From Gamsiella multidivaricata (lineage: Eukaryota; Mortierellomycota; Mortierellomycetes; Mortierellales; Mortierellaceae), in the NCBI RefSeq assembly GCF_025024155.1, contig NW_026251865.1, positions 1 to 31,181 of the forward strand: a stretch of DNA of 31,181 nucleotides. The letters run 5' to 3'. This document shows, piece after piece, positions 22,237-30,621 of the stretch. Both the position numbers and the translations under genes were made by a program. Position 1 is the first letter of the stretch, and each line of letters opens with the position of its first letter. The notes under the pieces are model-generated. The model saw only the letters and a list, made by a program, of their open reading frames with translations, was not told where the DNA came from and searched no databases.

Positions 22237-25200
22237 ATGTCTTCGGAATCTCCTGTCGCTGCTCGTGTCGACAATCGCCTCTGTGTCGCGGATCCCAACA
22301 GCGACTACAGCCAGTATCTAAGGCAGCAGCAGCACCGTCGGTCCTCAAATTCGCAAGAGATGATTCAGTCCGACCCGCCTGCTGCCCGAGATGGACTGCG
22401 TCGCCAATCACAGGCCTTTTATTCAACACAACTCCCTCTTTCGTCGTCCGACAACACCTCTCAGTCAAGCAGAACCTCCTCTAACAGCTCATCCGCCAGC
22501 TCCACCAGCTCATCTCACGAGCCCTCGCTAGAGCCGACCAGATACACCTTGTCAGGTATGAAAAACCAATAGCTGCCCTGTCATCAAAGTGCTCTAACGT
22601 ACCAAAAGGACGCCATGCTCATACTTCATTTTTATGTCCTTCATTCTACTGTTCATACCCGTATCCTTATAGACAATCCTGTTCAACTCCCACCTCCAAG
22701 GCAGCCTGTCCATAGGTCAAAGCTCTCAAAGCAGTATACTCCATCCGATTCCGAAGATAGCGACAACGAGCCGCTGGGACTCTCTGCTCAACAGACCTCA
22801 CGTCGTTCCAGATATTTGTCTGGCCAGGCCATCGATTTGAATAGCACTGCGGCCACGGAAGTTCCACGAGGTAGAGATTATGGAGATCGCCGGCCGTAGC
22901 GGTCGATTCTTACTGCTCTGTTTTTCTTTTTCTGATATTAGCCAGCTAACCCCTATTCACATCTTTTGTTTTCGGGTGATTGAATGTCCAACGTCGCGTC
23001 CGACCGCTGTGCCTTTTTTTTTTGCTGTTCTAGCCCTTTCAAGACTCGATTTGAACCACAGCACTACAAAATCATCCGCGACTGTTTCGAGCGGTGGCAA
23101 CACTACCTCCCTAGATTCTGCTACAAAAAAAGGTAAACAAACAAACGCGATCCATTTACCTGTGAGGGCAATTAGGTTCATAGGCTGCAAAATGATCGTG
23201 AGTGACAGATGTATTAATATGAATATCTCCACAGTCTCCATTGCCAGACGAATATCGCGTCTCTTTAGTAGCGGATCCAAAAGCTCTAAAAGCTCTTCCA
23301 CTGCAGTTTCGACACCTGCGGCCACTCCTACCGCCTCGAACTCTACTTCTAAGAAGGGCCAGAAAAGGTCATCAGTAGCTCCAAGGCTCTCGAAGCCCCC
23401 TTTGGAGGTCATTGATGAGCCAGAAAGACAGGACCTGGAATCACCCGGCGGCTTCTCTCACCAGAGCCCTTTATCGACACCAGAGCCCTGTAAGTTTGGA
23501 TCGAATAACAGCAGCAGCGACGCCTTGGTCACAGGCCTCGCCAACCCTATTCGCAACTCAACAGTACTAAACGGTCGTGATCGCAAGACAAGAGACAGCG
23601 GGTTTGAGGATATGGAGGCACAGGCACATCGCCGTTACTCCTCGGCCATAATCTCCACGTCAATGTTAAGCGCGGCGACAGTGAAGGATGATCACTCTCG
23701 ACCGAGACGAACAACTTTGGCAGACGGTTCTGTCCACGATCTCCCACCACATCTTGTTGGTGCATCAGCAAGAAGGAGCAGCACTCCAGTCTTTACAGAA
23801 ACACTTGTGTCCAAAATCGATCGAGAGAAATCGACTGTTTGTTTCCAGGCGCCAACGCCTAGACGGGATTCACATTCGCGAGACCCCAATCTGGTGCAGC
23901 AACATCGTCGAGATTACCTGCTCAATACGCGCCTAGGAGGTACGGGTTATGTCCCACAGTTTATTCAACAGCAGCAGCTGCACAGCTCACCGCTGTTGAT
24001 GGATTCCCAGCTGCCCACCGGCCAAGATTCGATCCCCAGAAGGGACTCCAACAGCTCAATGCAGAGCCATTCTCCGCGTCATTATCCTGTCAATACGGGT
24101 CTTGTGACACCAGATACACCGGGGCTGTATCCGATGGAGTCGGACTCTCGACGACACTCTGGCAGTCATCAACAACAGGCCCATCCATACCCTATGGGAC
24201 ACAAGTCTACATTTTCCGGAAGCCATGGTAACTTGCTCTATGGTACCACTAATTCGTCTGTGAAGCAGACGCAACCACAGCAGCAACCATCGCCCCAGCT
24301 CACGCCACAAGGTACATACCGCGGTAGTCAGGCACGATGTCGCACATCTCCCAAACGACTTTCCAGTGCCAGCTATTTTAACTTTCCCTATCAGCAGCAA
24401 GGGTATGCGCAATCAACTGCTAACGCCTCTCCGTACCCAAGTCCAGTCCTCGGTGCAACCGCTACGTGTATGGGATACACCTCAGAGCTTTCTGCCGCCC
24501 TGCAACATCAGCAAAATCAACAGCAGCAAGTCCAGCTTCAAATCCAACAGCAACAGCTGCAGCAATTGCAGCAGCACCAGCACCAGCACCAGCAATATTA
24601 TCAGGCGATCTCGCCTATTGCTATTTTACAACATCCTAGTGCACAGCAGCTGCAGCTGCAACAGAATCAGCAGCAACTTGAGCAATTGCAGCAGATCCGT
24701 ATCCAGCAGCAGCAAATTTTGATTCAACAGCAGCAGCAATTACAGCAGCAACTGGAGCAGGCCCGTGCTGCAGTCGCGGCCACCACCGCTGCTACCTCGG
24801 AGCCATCCTCTGCAGATGCTACCTCATCTACAATCCCACTTTCGCAACAGCAGCAACAGTTGATGATCAACGCCCTTCCTTTGCACTTCGCGCTCCCCAC
24901 CGCTCCCGTGCTCACGACCGCTATGGGCGTCGGGATGGGCATGGGCATGAACCCATCGACTATGAACATGAACATGAATATGATGGGCATGGGCATGGGC
25001 GTTCCTCATATGGGGGTGCCTGGATTGAGCGGAGCAGGTTATGGACAAGTCGCGGCGGCAGCACCGCAGCTGATGATGACCCCACAGTTGACACCGCAGC
25101 TGATGGCATATTCGACAGCACCGCTTTATGCTTATCAGCAGAAGCAGCAGCAACAGCAAGAACAACAGGAGCAGCAAGAACAGCAAGAACAGCAAGAGCA

Positions 25201-25297
25201 GCAAGAACAACAGGAGCAGCACGCAGAAAGTGCAGGTGCTAGTGTGGCCATAGCTTCCAATGCTCCTGTTGTTGTGGGCGGTAGTGCAGCTGCTTAG
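22237..25297 (+). CDS. Gln/Ser-rich disordered protein of unknown function, 892 aa
   Basis: Four exons (22237-22555, 22673-22870, 23034-23132, 23235-25297) are joined through three introns that are all phase 1. The N-terminal half is Ser-rich with basic RRxS/T sites (HRRSS, LRRQS, HRRYS, PRRTT, ARRSS, PRRDS twice, SRRHS). From about residue 620 there is a long Gln-rich region in which CAG and CAA are mixed. After an Ala/Ser/Thr-rich stretch comes a Met/Gly/Asn-rich segment (VGMGMGMNP, MNMNMNMMGMGMG), and near the end an (EQQ)n repeat encoded at about 25150-25220. No folded domain, signal peptide or membrane segment is evident. Composition suggests a transcription or RNA-granule regulator under kinase control, but this is inference. 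The first ATG after an in-frame stop-rich leader was taken as start. Downstream lies the SINE block. Confidence 0.8.
24506..24770 (+). repeat. CAG/CAA-rich coding repeat (poly-Gln)
   Basis: Imperfect CAG/CAA tracts in the Gln-rich gene encode blocks of two to six Gln broken by Leu, His and Ile. The mixed codons and interruptions argue for selection on the protein rather than for simple slippage. Confidence 0.8.
25142..25221 (+). repeat. 9-bp coding repeat, (EQQ)n
   Basis: A run of near-identical nonamers of the type GAACAGCAA gives an alternating Glu-Gln-Gln tail close to the C-terminus of the Gln-rich protein. Unlike the upstream poly-Gln it looks like a true tandem repeat and could vary in length. 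Confidence 0.8.
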
Positions 25298-25451
25298 GAG
25301 TGAAGTAAGGTGGCCAAAGAGGAGCGCTCATGAGGAAAACGAAAATAGCAAGCGATTCCTCTTGTAACATAGCATCATAAAAAATAAAAAAATAAAAAAA
25401 AGTCTGCCCCTATATCAACTATGCAAAACTGGGGCCTTAGAGCTCCCCCTC
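25298..25451. other. 3' UTR region of the Gln-rich gene
   Basis: A short region with A-rich repeats (ATAAAAAATAAAAAAATAAA, about 25378-25398) that can serve as a poly(A) signal cluster, ahead of the SINE block. Nothing else was seen. Confidence 0.5.
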
Positions 25452-25544
25452 TTTTTTTTTTTTTTTTTTTTTTTCCTCCTCTCAGGCTCCACGAAACTAT
25501 CAGACTAAACTAGCGGTGATCTACTACAGTGTCGTCCTTTTCAC

Positions 25545-25550
<6 letters not shown>
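25452..25550 (-). mobile_element. SINE-like family 1 fragment, copy B3
   Basis: Reverse-strand 3' part of family 1 (the GATCGGTG to CTGATAG block) with a poly(A) tail that reads as the T-run 25452-25474 on +. The 5' half is missing, and the copy abuts the tail of copy B2. Confidence 0.65.
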
Positions 25551-25579
<29 letters not shown>

Positions 25580-25728
25580 CTGTAGCAATTTGACCCTCAA
25601 GTCGATTGACCTTACGAATCTATCTGACCTAACTAGCGGCGATCTGCTACAGTCGGCCTTTCACCAATGTAGAGCCGATCCACAGTCGCCAAAAGACAGG
25701 CCACATTCCTCAGGCCTGCCCCTAGGGC
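25551..25728 (-). mobile_element. SINE-like family 1, 5'-truncated copy B2
   Basis: Reverse-strand copy from the CCCTAGGGGCAGGCC block to the tail (T-run 25551-25579 on +). It starts exactly where the tail of the family 2 element ends, which suggests a nested or tail-to-head insertion. Confidence 0.7.
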
Positions 25729-25847
25729 TTTTTTTATTTTTTATTAACATAAATCCCCATGAGCACGCGACGCATGGTCCGCAAAGGCCTTGAAGCCATA
25801 GATGTCCCTATGGGGCAATGTGCAAAAAAGCCCAGGGGCCAGGAACC
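25729..25847 (-). mobile_element. SINE-like family 2 retroposon
   Basis: About 119 bp on the minus strand ending CATGGGGATTTATGTTAAT plus an A-rich tail. The same 3' end is used by the 43-bp fragment at 204-246, which proves that the family is mobile. There is no coding capacity. The 5' limit is uncertain because it abuts the tail of copy B1. Confidence 0.65.
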
Positions 25848-26102
25848 TTTTTTTTTTTTTATTTTTTATAACAACTTGTCTCTCGAGTCAATTGACTCTG
25901 CGAATCTATCAGACTAACTAGCAAAGATCTACTATCGCTGTCCTCACCACCAAAGCGGAACCGATCCACAGTCGCCAAAAGACAGGTCACATTCCCCGGG
26001 CCTGCCCCTAGGGCCTGCGCAACAATTGCCACACCTCATCAGTGTGTTAAAAGCTGAAAACACCTTGTTACAAGAAGGGTATCTTCCCCATCCCCTCCAT
26101 AG
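25848..26102 (-). mobile_element. SINE-like family 1, longest copy B1
   Basis: Reverse-strand copy of the 1855-2092 repeat, from ACTATGGAGG at 26102 to an A-rich tail (ATAAAAAATAAAA...). Its 5' end directly follows the poly(A) tail of LINE copy B. It contains the GGATCGGTTCC segment (B-box-like with two mismatches). Confidence 0.75.
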
Positions 26103-28166
26103 TTTTTTTTTTTTTTTTTTTTTTTTTTGATAACTAGAACCCACGAGGATATGTGGGATTTATTAGTGAGGGACTCTAGACTAGGGAACCCTATTGCTAG
26201 AGGCATAGTAAAGGGTGCTCAATATTCTAATAAACGGCTTTTGCCGCACCGCTGCTGGTCACTCGCAGCTCCAATCCCCTTCACAATCCCAGTCAGCATG
26301 AGTGGTAACTCGACCCCGCCTGGGGTCGGTGACTGAGCCCTGCTCCCTACTTGGCCTGTTGTGCGCGAAGGTCATCCTTTAGCCGCGTTCCTCAATCATC
26401 AAAAATTTACAGTTGCCGGTGCGTTCCATCACGTTTAGCTCCACCTGCTGTATGCAGCTTTGCAGCACTCGCTTGTCCGCTCGTTCCTCGATCTCTTTCA
26501 CATCCAATGCACGTCGTTGTCTCCTGGAGGACCCAACAAAACCACTACCACTACGTCTGTGCTCTCCAACACAGTTGCGTCCCCGGGCGCGTTTGCTCAT
26601 GGTAGTGATCCTATTTTCTCTTTCCCAGTCGACGGTGACTTTGCATCTTTTGTTCCAGATTTCTGTCCGTCCGAATTCCTCGATGGCCTTGACGAATCGG
26701 CCGACCATGTACCTCGCGATCGAGGTGGTCGTCTTGAATAGGCTCTCCCAGTCCTTGGCGAGAGCCGCTGGTGTCAGTCCGTGGTACAAATCTTGAACCG
26801 TCCAGGCCCCTTGATCGTTGTCCCTTGTCTCGTCCTCCACACCGCCGAGTGTGTTGCTTGCTTGTTGGATCGCCGAAGCTCCCTTGATCTTGTTCTTGAG
26901 TGCTGTCCAAATGGCCTTGTCTGTCACCTGTGTGAAGCTTGGTCCCTGTCCTCTCGCGGCTTGTCCTCGCTCCTTGGCTTGCTTTTGCTTCGTCTCCCAA
27001 AGCTTGCGCTCTTTATTCCATGCTCTACGTCCATCTGTGTTGACCTTCTCGATTGCTTCCTGCCAACCGTCCTGCTGCTGCTGCATCGTCATTTCGCAGC
27101 GCCATAGATGCTGCGTGTCCTCTTTGTCCACCTCACAAAGTCTGCAGGTGTCTGTGCTATACAAATCCGGCCGCCACTGCTTCATGTACGCCAGCGTCGG
27201 CAACATTCCGTGCAGCTTCTTGATCCTGTGCGCACGACGCTGACAATCGTTAGGGCTAGTGAATAATCCCTTCGGTGTGTTGCCGTTGTGAATTATGTGC
27301 AGTGTTGCTTTCCAGTCCACCAGGTTCCAATCCTTGATGTTTTCCTTAGTCCTGTTCTGCTCTGTCCATAACGCGTTCATCCTTACCGTTGATTGGCGTT
27401 TAAGTACCTGCCTCAGATCACCCTCAACGACCGCGCCTTTGAACATGGCGTGGCACTGGATGTCATTGTGTTCCTTTTCATTGATGGCCCAAAGGTCACT
27501 GAAGTGCGCCTCTTTTGCTGCCTTGTCCGCTGCCTCGTTGCCCTTATGGCCTGCGTGCCCTTTGATCCACTCCACCTTGATCTTCCCTCCTTGATGTACA
27601 TATGCGTTGTGCACTGCCGACCACCAGATCGCGTAAGTCGACCGCAGCCTTTGGCGTTCCGTGCTTCCTTGTCTCCCACTCACCAAGGCTTTAAATTGCG
27701 TTACCACAGCCGAGTTGTCAATGTAGATGGTTGTTGGCGTGTTCCTTGGACTGGCCAGGATTGCTGCAAAAAGCCCTGCAAGCTCCGCTTTAGTCGATGA
27801 AGCAAATCCTGCGATCCTGCCCGTTACCACTGTGTGCATGGCGTCTTGATTTTCCTGCGCTACCACGCCGAATGCCATTCGGACACCCTGCTTTCCTGCT
27901 TCTTCCATTGAACCGTCCGAAAACATTACAACTTTGTCCAGTCCTTGCAGTCGGGTACGCTGTTGCTGGATGTGGCGCAACACTGCTGCTGGAATACTGA
28001 CCCCGAATGTGTCTCCTATCGGACGTTGCGTATCGTTTGGCAGTGCTCTATAGCGTAACGTTGGCATTGCATCCATCTGCTCCCGCGCCAGAGTACGGAG
28101 CCTTGCTCGAAGTGCCCCATTGTCCAATCCTGGATCTCTGCCGCTCAGTTTGGTCCTGAGTCTCGC
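26103..28166 (-). mobile_element. LINE copy B, 5' part displaced by the chromovirus insertion
   Basis: A non-LTR retrotransposon 3' portion on -: an ORF2 C-terminal part (26379-28166), a 3' UTR of about 250 bp and a 26-nt poly(A) tail (T-run 26103-26128 on +). At 28166 it is cut by the 3' LTR of the Ty3/gypsy element. The missing 5' part, including reverse transcriptase, should lie beyond that element, outside the window. Confidence 0.92.
26379..28166 (-). CDS. LINE ORF2 C-terminal part: RNase H and zinc-knuckle (partial)
   Basis: 595 codons are open to a TAA at 26379, truncated at the 5' end by the LTR. The open frame runs 18 bases into the LTR, where only a TTG could start it, so there is no real start here. 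An RNase H1-type domain occupies roughly the second hundred codons with all four acidic positions: FSDGSM, STKAELAGL, IYIDNSAVV and WIKGHAGHKGNEAAD. RNase H removes the RNA strand after reverse transcription. Further on is a CX2CX8HX3C knuckle (CRLC...HLWRC), typical downstream of reverse transcriptase in LINEs, then a Lys/Arg-rich tail with TEIWNKRCKVTVDWERE. The frame is intact over nearly 1.8 kb, so the copy was mobile fairly recently. It cannot move now. Confidence 0.92.
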   Translation of the reverse strand, partial: ARLRTKLSGRDPGLDNGALRARLRTLAREQMDAMPTLRYRALPNDTQRPIGDTFGVSIPAAVLRHIQQQRTRLQGLDKVVMFSDGSMEEAGKQGVRMAFGVVAQENQDAMHTVVTGRIAGFASSTKAELAGLFAAILASPRNTPTTIYIDNSAVVTQFKALVSGRQGSTERQRLRSTYAIWWSAVHNAYVHQGGKIKVEWIKGHAGHKGNEAADKAAKEAHFSDLWAINEKEHNDIQCHAMFKGAVVEGDLRQVLKRQSTVRMNALWTEQNRTKENIKDWNLVDWKATLHIIHNGNTPKGLFTSPNDCQRRAHRIKKLHGMLPTLAYMKQWRPDLYSTDTCRLCEVDKEDTQHLWRCEMTMQQQQDGWQEAIEKVNTDGRRAWNKERKLWETKQKQAKERGQAARGQGPSFTQVTDKAIWTALKNKIKGASAIQQASNTLGGVEDETRDNDQGAWTVQDLYHGLTPAALAKDWESLFKTTTSIARYMVGRFVKAIEEFGRTEIWNKRCKVTVDWERENRITTMSKRARGRNCVGEHRRSGSGFVGSSRRQRRALDVKEIEERADKRVLQSCIQQVELNVMERTGNCKFLMIEERG

Positions 28167-28354
28167 TGTAATAGCTTTAAGCAACTGAGGGCAGGGGCTC
28201 GAGGTGGACAGGATGGAATGCGTGCTGTATTTAGGTGGTAACTAGCTGGTCTATTTATCTATGTCTACGGACCGGTTCCGGCCCGGTCGGTGGTCTATAG
28301 CCGGGGCCCCAGTCCTTTCGGAGTCGGGGCTATATTCGGGGTTATCCTGTTACA
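28167..28354 (-). mobile_element. 3' LTR of the chromovirus, 188 bp
   Basis: On the minus strand it reads TGTAACAGG...CTATTACA. It is preceded by a polypurine tract and followed directly by LINE ORF sequence. It differs from the solo LTR at 381-568 at two positions by eye. Confidence 0.95.
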
Positions 28355-28366
28355 CCTCCCCATCTT
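28355..28366 (-). other. Polypurine tract AAGATGGGGAGG
   Basis: A purine run immediately 5' of the 3' LTR on the minus strand, the expected primer for plus-strand DNA synthesis. It lies seven bases after the integrase stop codon (28374-28376). Confidence 0.85.
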
Positions 28367-28676
28367 AAAAAAATTAAAGTCTATGCTGTTTCTTGTACTG
28401 CCGTAAAAGTCGTGCGCAGTTAGTCATGTTGCTCTCTGGTTCCCATGTGGAGTCCTCCCTTGCATATCCTTGCCACTTGACCAGGTACTCCACGCGATTG
28501 TTGTTGTTTCGATGTTCCATGATCGTCTCAGCTTCGTACTCTTCCTCGCCATCAATGATCTCTGGTGCTGGTCTCACATGTGCACGTCGGCCGAATGTCA
28601 CTGGTGAAGGTAAGTACGGCCGGAAGCGGTCGACGTGGAATACATCGTGTATCTTCATGGACGGGGGCAGCTCAAG

Positions 28677-28889
28677 TGCAACAGCAGCAGAGTCAAGGGG
28701 TCAAGGGCAGTGGTCAAGTAGGAATGCGTAGAAATGAATGCTGTTTAATGATCGTAAGTAGGGTCTATATATACATGTCTGGGGCCTATTGTACAGTGTC
28801 GTAGTGGAGTTGTCATGATGCCGGGCTCCCATCCTGGCTCTGTGTGTCGTAACCGTGCAGCTTGGTAACCGAGTGGTAATCCTGTTGCA
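28677..28889. mobile_element. 213-bp solo LTR (second family)
   Basis: Ends TGCAACAG / C(C)TGTTGCA form an inverted repeat, with a 5-bp target duplication TCAAG at 28672-28676 and 28890-28894. It lies between the GPY/F and chromodomain parts of the integrase, and taking it out with one TCAAG rejoins the frame. It is unrelated by eye to the 188-bp LTR. TATATATA lies near its middle, and orientation is unclear. Confidence 0.92.
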
Positions 28890-29054
28890 TCAAGGCGGAA
28901 AGAGACCGGTGAGTGCTGTTCCAGGATTGTATAAGGTCCGATAAAGCGTGCCTGCAGTTTCTTGGTGGGGCGGTTCCTGTCAGCAGCAACGGTGATGTCT
29001 TCTGTACTCAGCAGCACCTGGTCTCCAACTTTGAAGTCATGATCACGGCGACGG

Positions 29055-29890
29055 TGTGGTGTAGTGGCTCTATATCAGTTAAAAGTACTAGCTGTGAATA
29101 TGTTGCTCAATAAAAGTCTCTTCTGCTTTACGGAGTCTCTACATAATAATTATCTTACGGTGTATGGATAAAGCTCCAGATGTGGGGGCACTGGTAAGAG
29201 ATCTTTCAACGATGAGGATAATAAAGACAGCAAACCTATTTACGAGAATAAGAAAGGCGACAACACACTCGGGTTAGGGATCTGCAAGGTCAAAGGGACT
29301 CTGTCTTGACTCCTGTGTCCAGACGTCGGCATCGAGGGGTACTGTTCTTGATCCTCCGCTCTTGTTCGTTATGAGACCATGATCATTACCTGTCGTGGGG
29401 GCAGGCAGGTAATGTGAGCGGACTCGCAGGAACACTTGGGGGGGCACTAGAGGTGCAGCAGTTCAGACGCACGGGTCCCGTCTCTACTCTTGCTGGGCGA
29501 TATGCTATGAAGGCCAGCTGTGGCAGAGTATACCGATCGAAGGGTACAGTGTGTTGGGACAGGGATGCGTGGAGCGACTTGGAGTGTCGTGCGGGGGCAA
29601 GTGTTGAGCAAAGTATAGTGAGGAAACAGACCAGGAACCATTTGGTCCTGTCGTTCTGTGATATTTATTGACCAAAGAAAATTTCTATAAATGCATGCAA
29701 ACCCTATTGACTCTTGTCTAATTGCATGTCCTTCTACTTGCACATCCTGTAACTGCACGTGCAGCACGTGCCTGGTATGATCGTATGAGTGTCCTGTACC
29801 TATTCCTCCCATCGTGTCATATCAGGTGTTGTGTCCGTCCCTTGTACCTGGATACCCCGTCTATACTCCGTGTGGGTTTACCACACCACA
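29055..29890. mobile_element. 836-bp LTR-like insertion with 4-bp target duplication
   Basis: Ends are TGTGGTGTAG and ACCACACCACA (TG...CA with inverted TGTGGTGT), flanked by ACGG at 29051-29054 and 29891-29894. It splits the integrase frame, which rejoins if it and one ACGG are removed. No ORF of note is inside. Most likely it is a long solo LTR of a third family. It could instead be a non-autonomous element with very short termini. Confidence 0.8.
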
Positions 29891-30089
29891 ACGGGAATCC
29901 GCATTCTTGATCTGCCGCTCCTGGGCGTCTGCGATGGCCTCTTGCGCGATGATTAATGCTGTGCTCTGTGCTTCCACGAATTCCATGACACTGGGGTTGG
30001 GGCTGGGTTGAGGTTGTAACAGAGACATCGGTACGCGCGGGTGAAATCCCTGGTTCAAGAAAAATGGGGACTGGCCGGTGGTGGCATTG

Positions 30090-30582
30090 TGTTAACAAAA
30101 GTGACTGCTTTTGTGGACAAGGCGAACCTTGCCCACATTTGCTCTCTCTGTTTGCGACCTTTCTCATTCGCTAGAATTAACCTTTATGTTTTCTACGATT
30201 CCATATCCCTAAACAACGCGTCTTCTACGCGCACTGCTATGGCCGAGGCCTGTCTCTACACATCTAGATCCCTTTATTAACAACCAGGTACTTGAGCGTC
30301 AGCTCAAGCATTCATCACTTGATAAGAGTCTAGACACATCCTTTTTATCTTTATTTTTCTATATAAGCTGGAGTGTGTTCCCCTCCAAGATTAGTTCCTT
30401 AGTCCCAACCACACCAATAAACAATCCTTCAACACACTTACCTGCTCTCTCTGCCTCCTGAACACTCCAGTCCCCACGACTCGTAAGTCTTGTCAACTTA
30501 CTCTTGATCTTGATTCGTGATTCCTGACTTACCTTGATCCAGATCCAGATCCTGACGTCCCTTTTATCTTGACCGCGTCACA
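30090..30582 (+). mobile_element. Putative 5' LTR of a Ty3/gypsy element
   Basis: Begins TGTTAACAAAAG where the chromovirus integrase stops and ends GTCACA just before a primer-binding site. It contains TCTATATAAGC (about 30358-30368) as TATA box and AATAAA at 30417-30422, in the order expected of U3-R-U5. Without the 3' LTR, which is outside the window, the exact ends and the target duplication cannot be confirmed. Confidence 0.7.
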
Positions 30583-30596
30583 TGGTAGCAAAGGCA
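30583..30596 (+). other. Putative primer-binding site TGGTAGCAAAGGCA
   Basis: Starts with TGG, the complement of the tRNA CCA end, directly after the LTR end. TGGTAGC resembles the initiator-Met-type sites of fungal elements, but identity with a host tRNA cannot be checked here. Confidence 0.55.
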
Positions 30597-30621
30597 ATTT
30601 TCTTTCCACGCACCTCCAACA

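Larger units (their letters stand above)
28167..30089 (-). mobile_element. 3' end of a chromodomain Ty3/gypsy element (chromovirus)
   Basis: The integrase C-terminal region, chromodomain, polypurine tract and 3' LTR lie in the right order on -. The body is cut by two LTR-type insertions (28677-28889 and 29055-29890) and by the + strand gypsy element from 30090. Gag, protease, RT/RNase H and the 5' LTR are outside the window. Confidence 0.93.
28374..30089 (-). pseudogene. Chromovirus integrase C-terminus with chromodomain, interrupted
   Basis: Three collinear coding segments on - (about 30089-29895, 29050-28895, 28671-28374) would be one frame if the two insertions and one target copy each were absent. 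The first has TTGQSPFFLNQGFHPR and the STALIIAQEAIADAQER helix of integrases. The second has FKVGDQVLL and the GPY/F module (KLQARFIGPYTI). The third has IHDVFHVDRFRPY and a chromodomain: EYEAETIM, LVKWQGY, DSTWEPE. The three aromatic cage positions (Y, W, Y) are kept, as in chromodomains that bind methylated H3K9 and steer integration to heterochromatin. The copy is dead but the coding segments show no other damage, so the insertions are young. Confidence 0.92.

Noticed and set aside
28167..28184. Start of the LINE ORF at 28184
   Set aside because: It would be a TTG codon inside the inserted LTR; the true ORF continues upstream in the displaced LINE part.
28661..29017. 90-codon minus-strand frame running past the GPY/F module
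   Set aside because: Its C-terminal half is translation of the inserted 213-bp LTR, shown by the TCAAG duplication; it is not part of the integrase.
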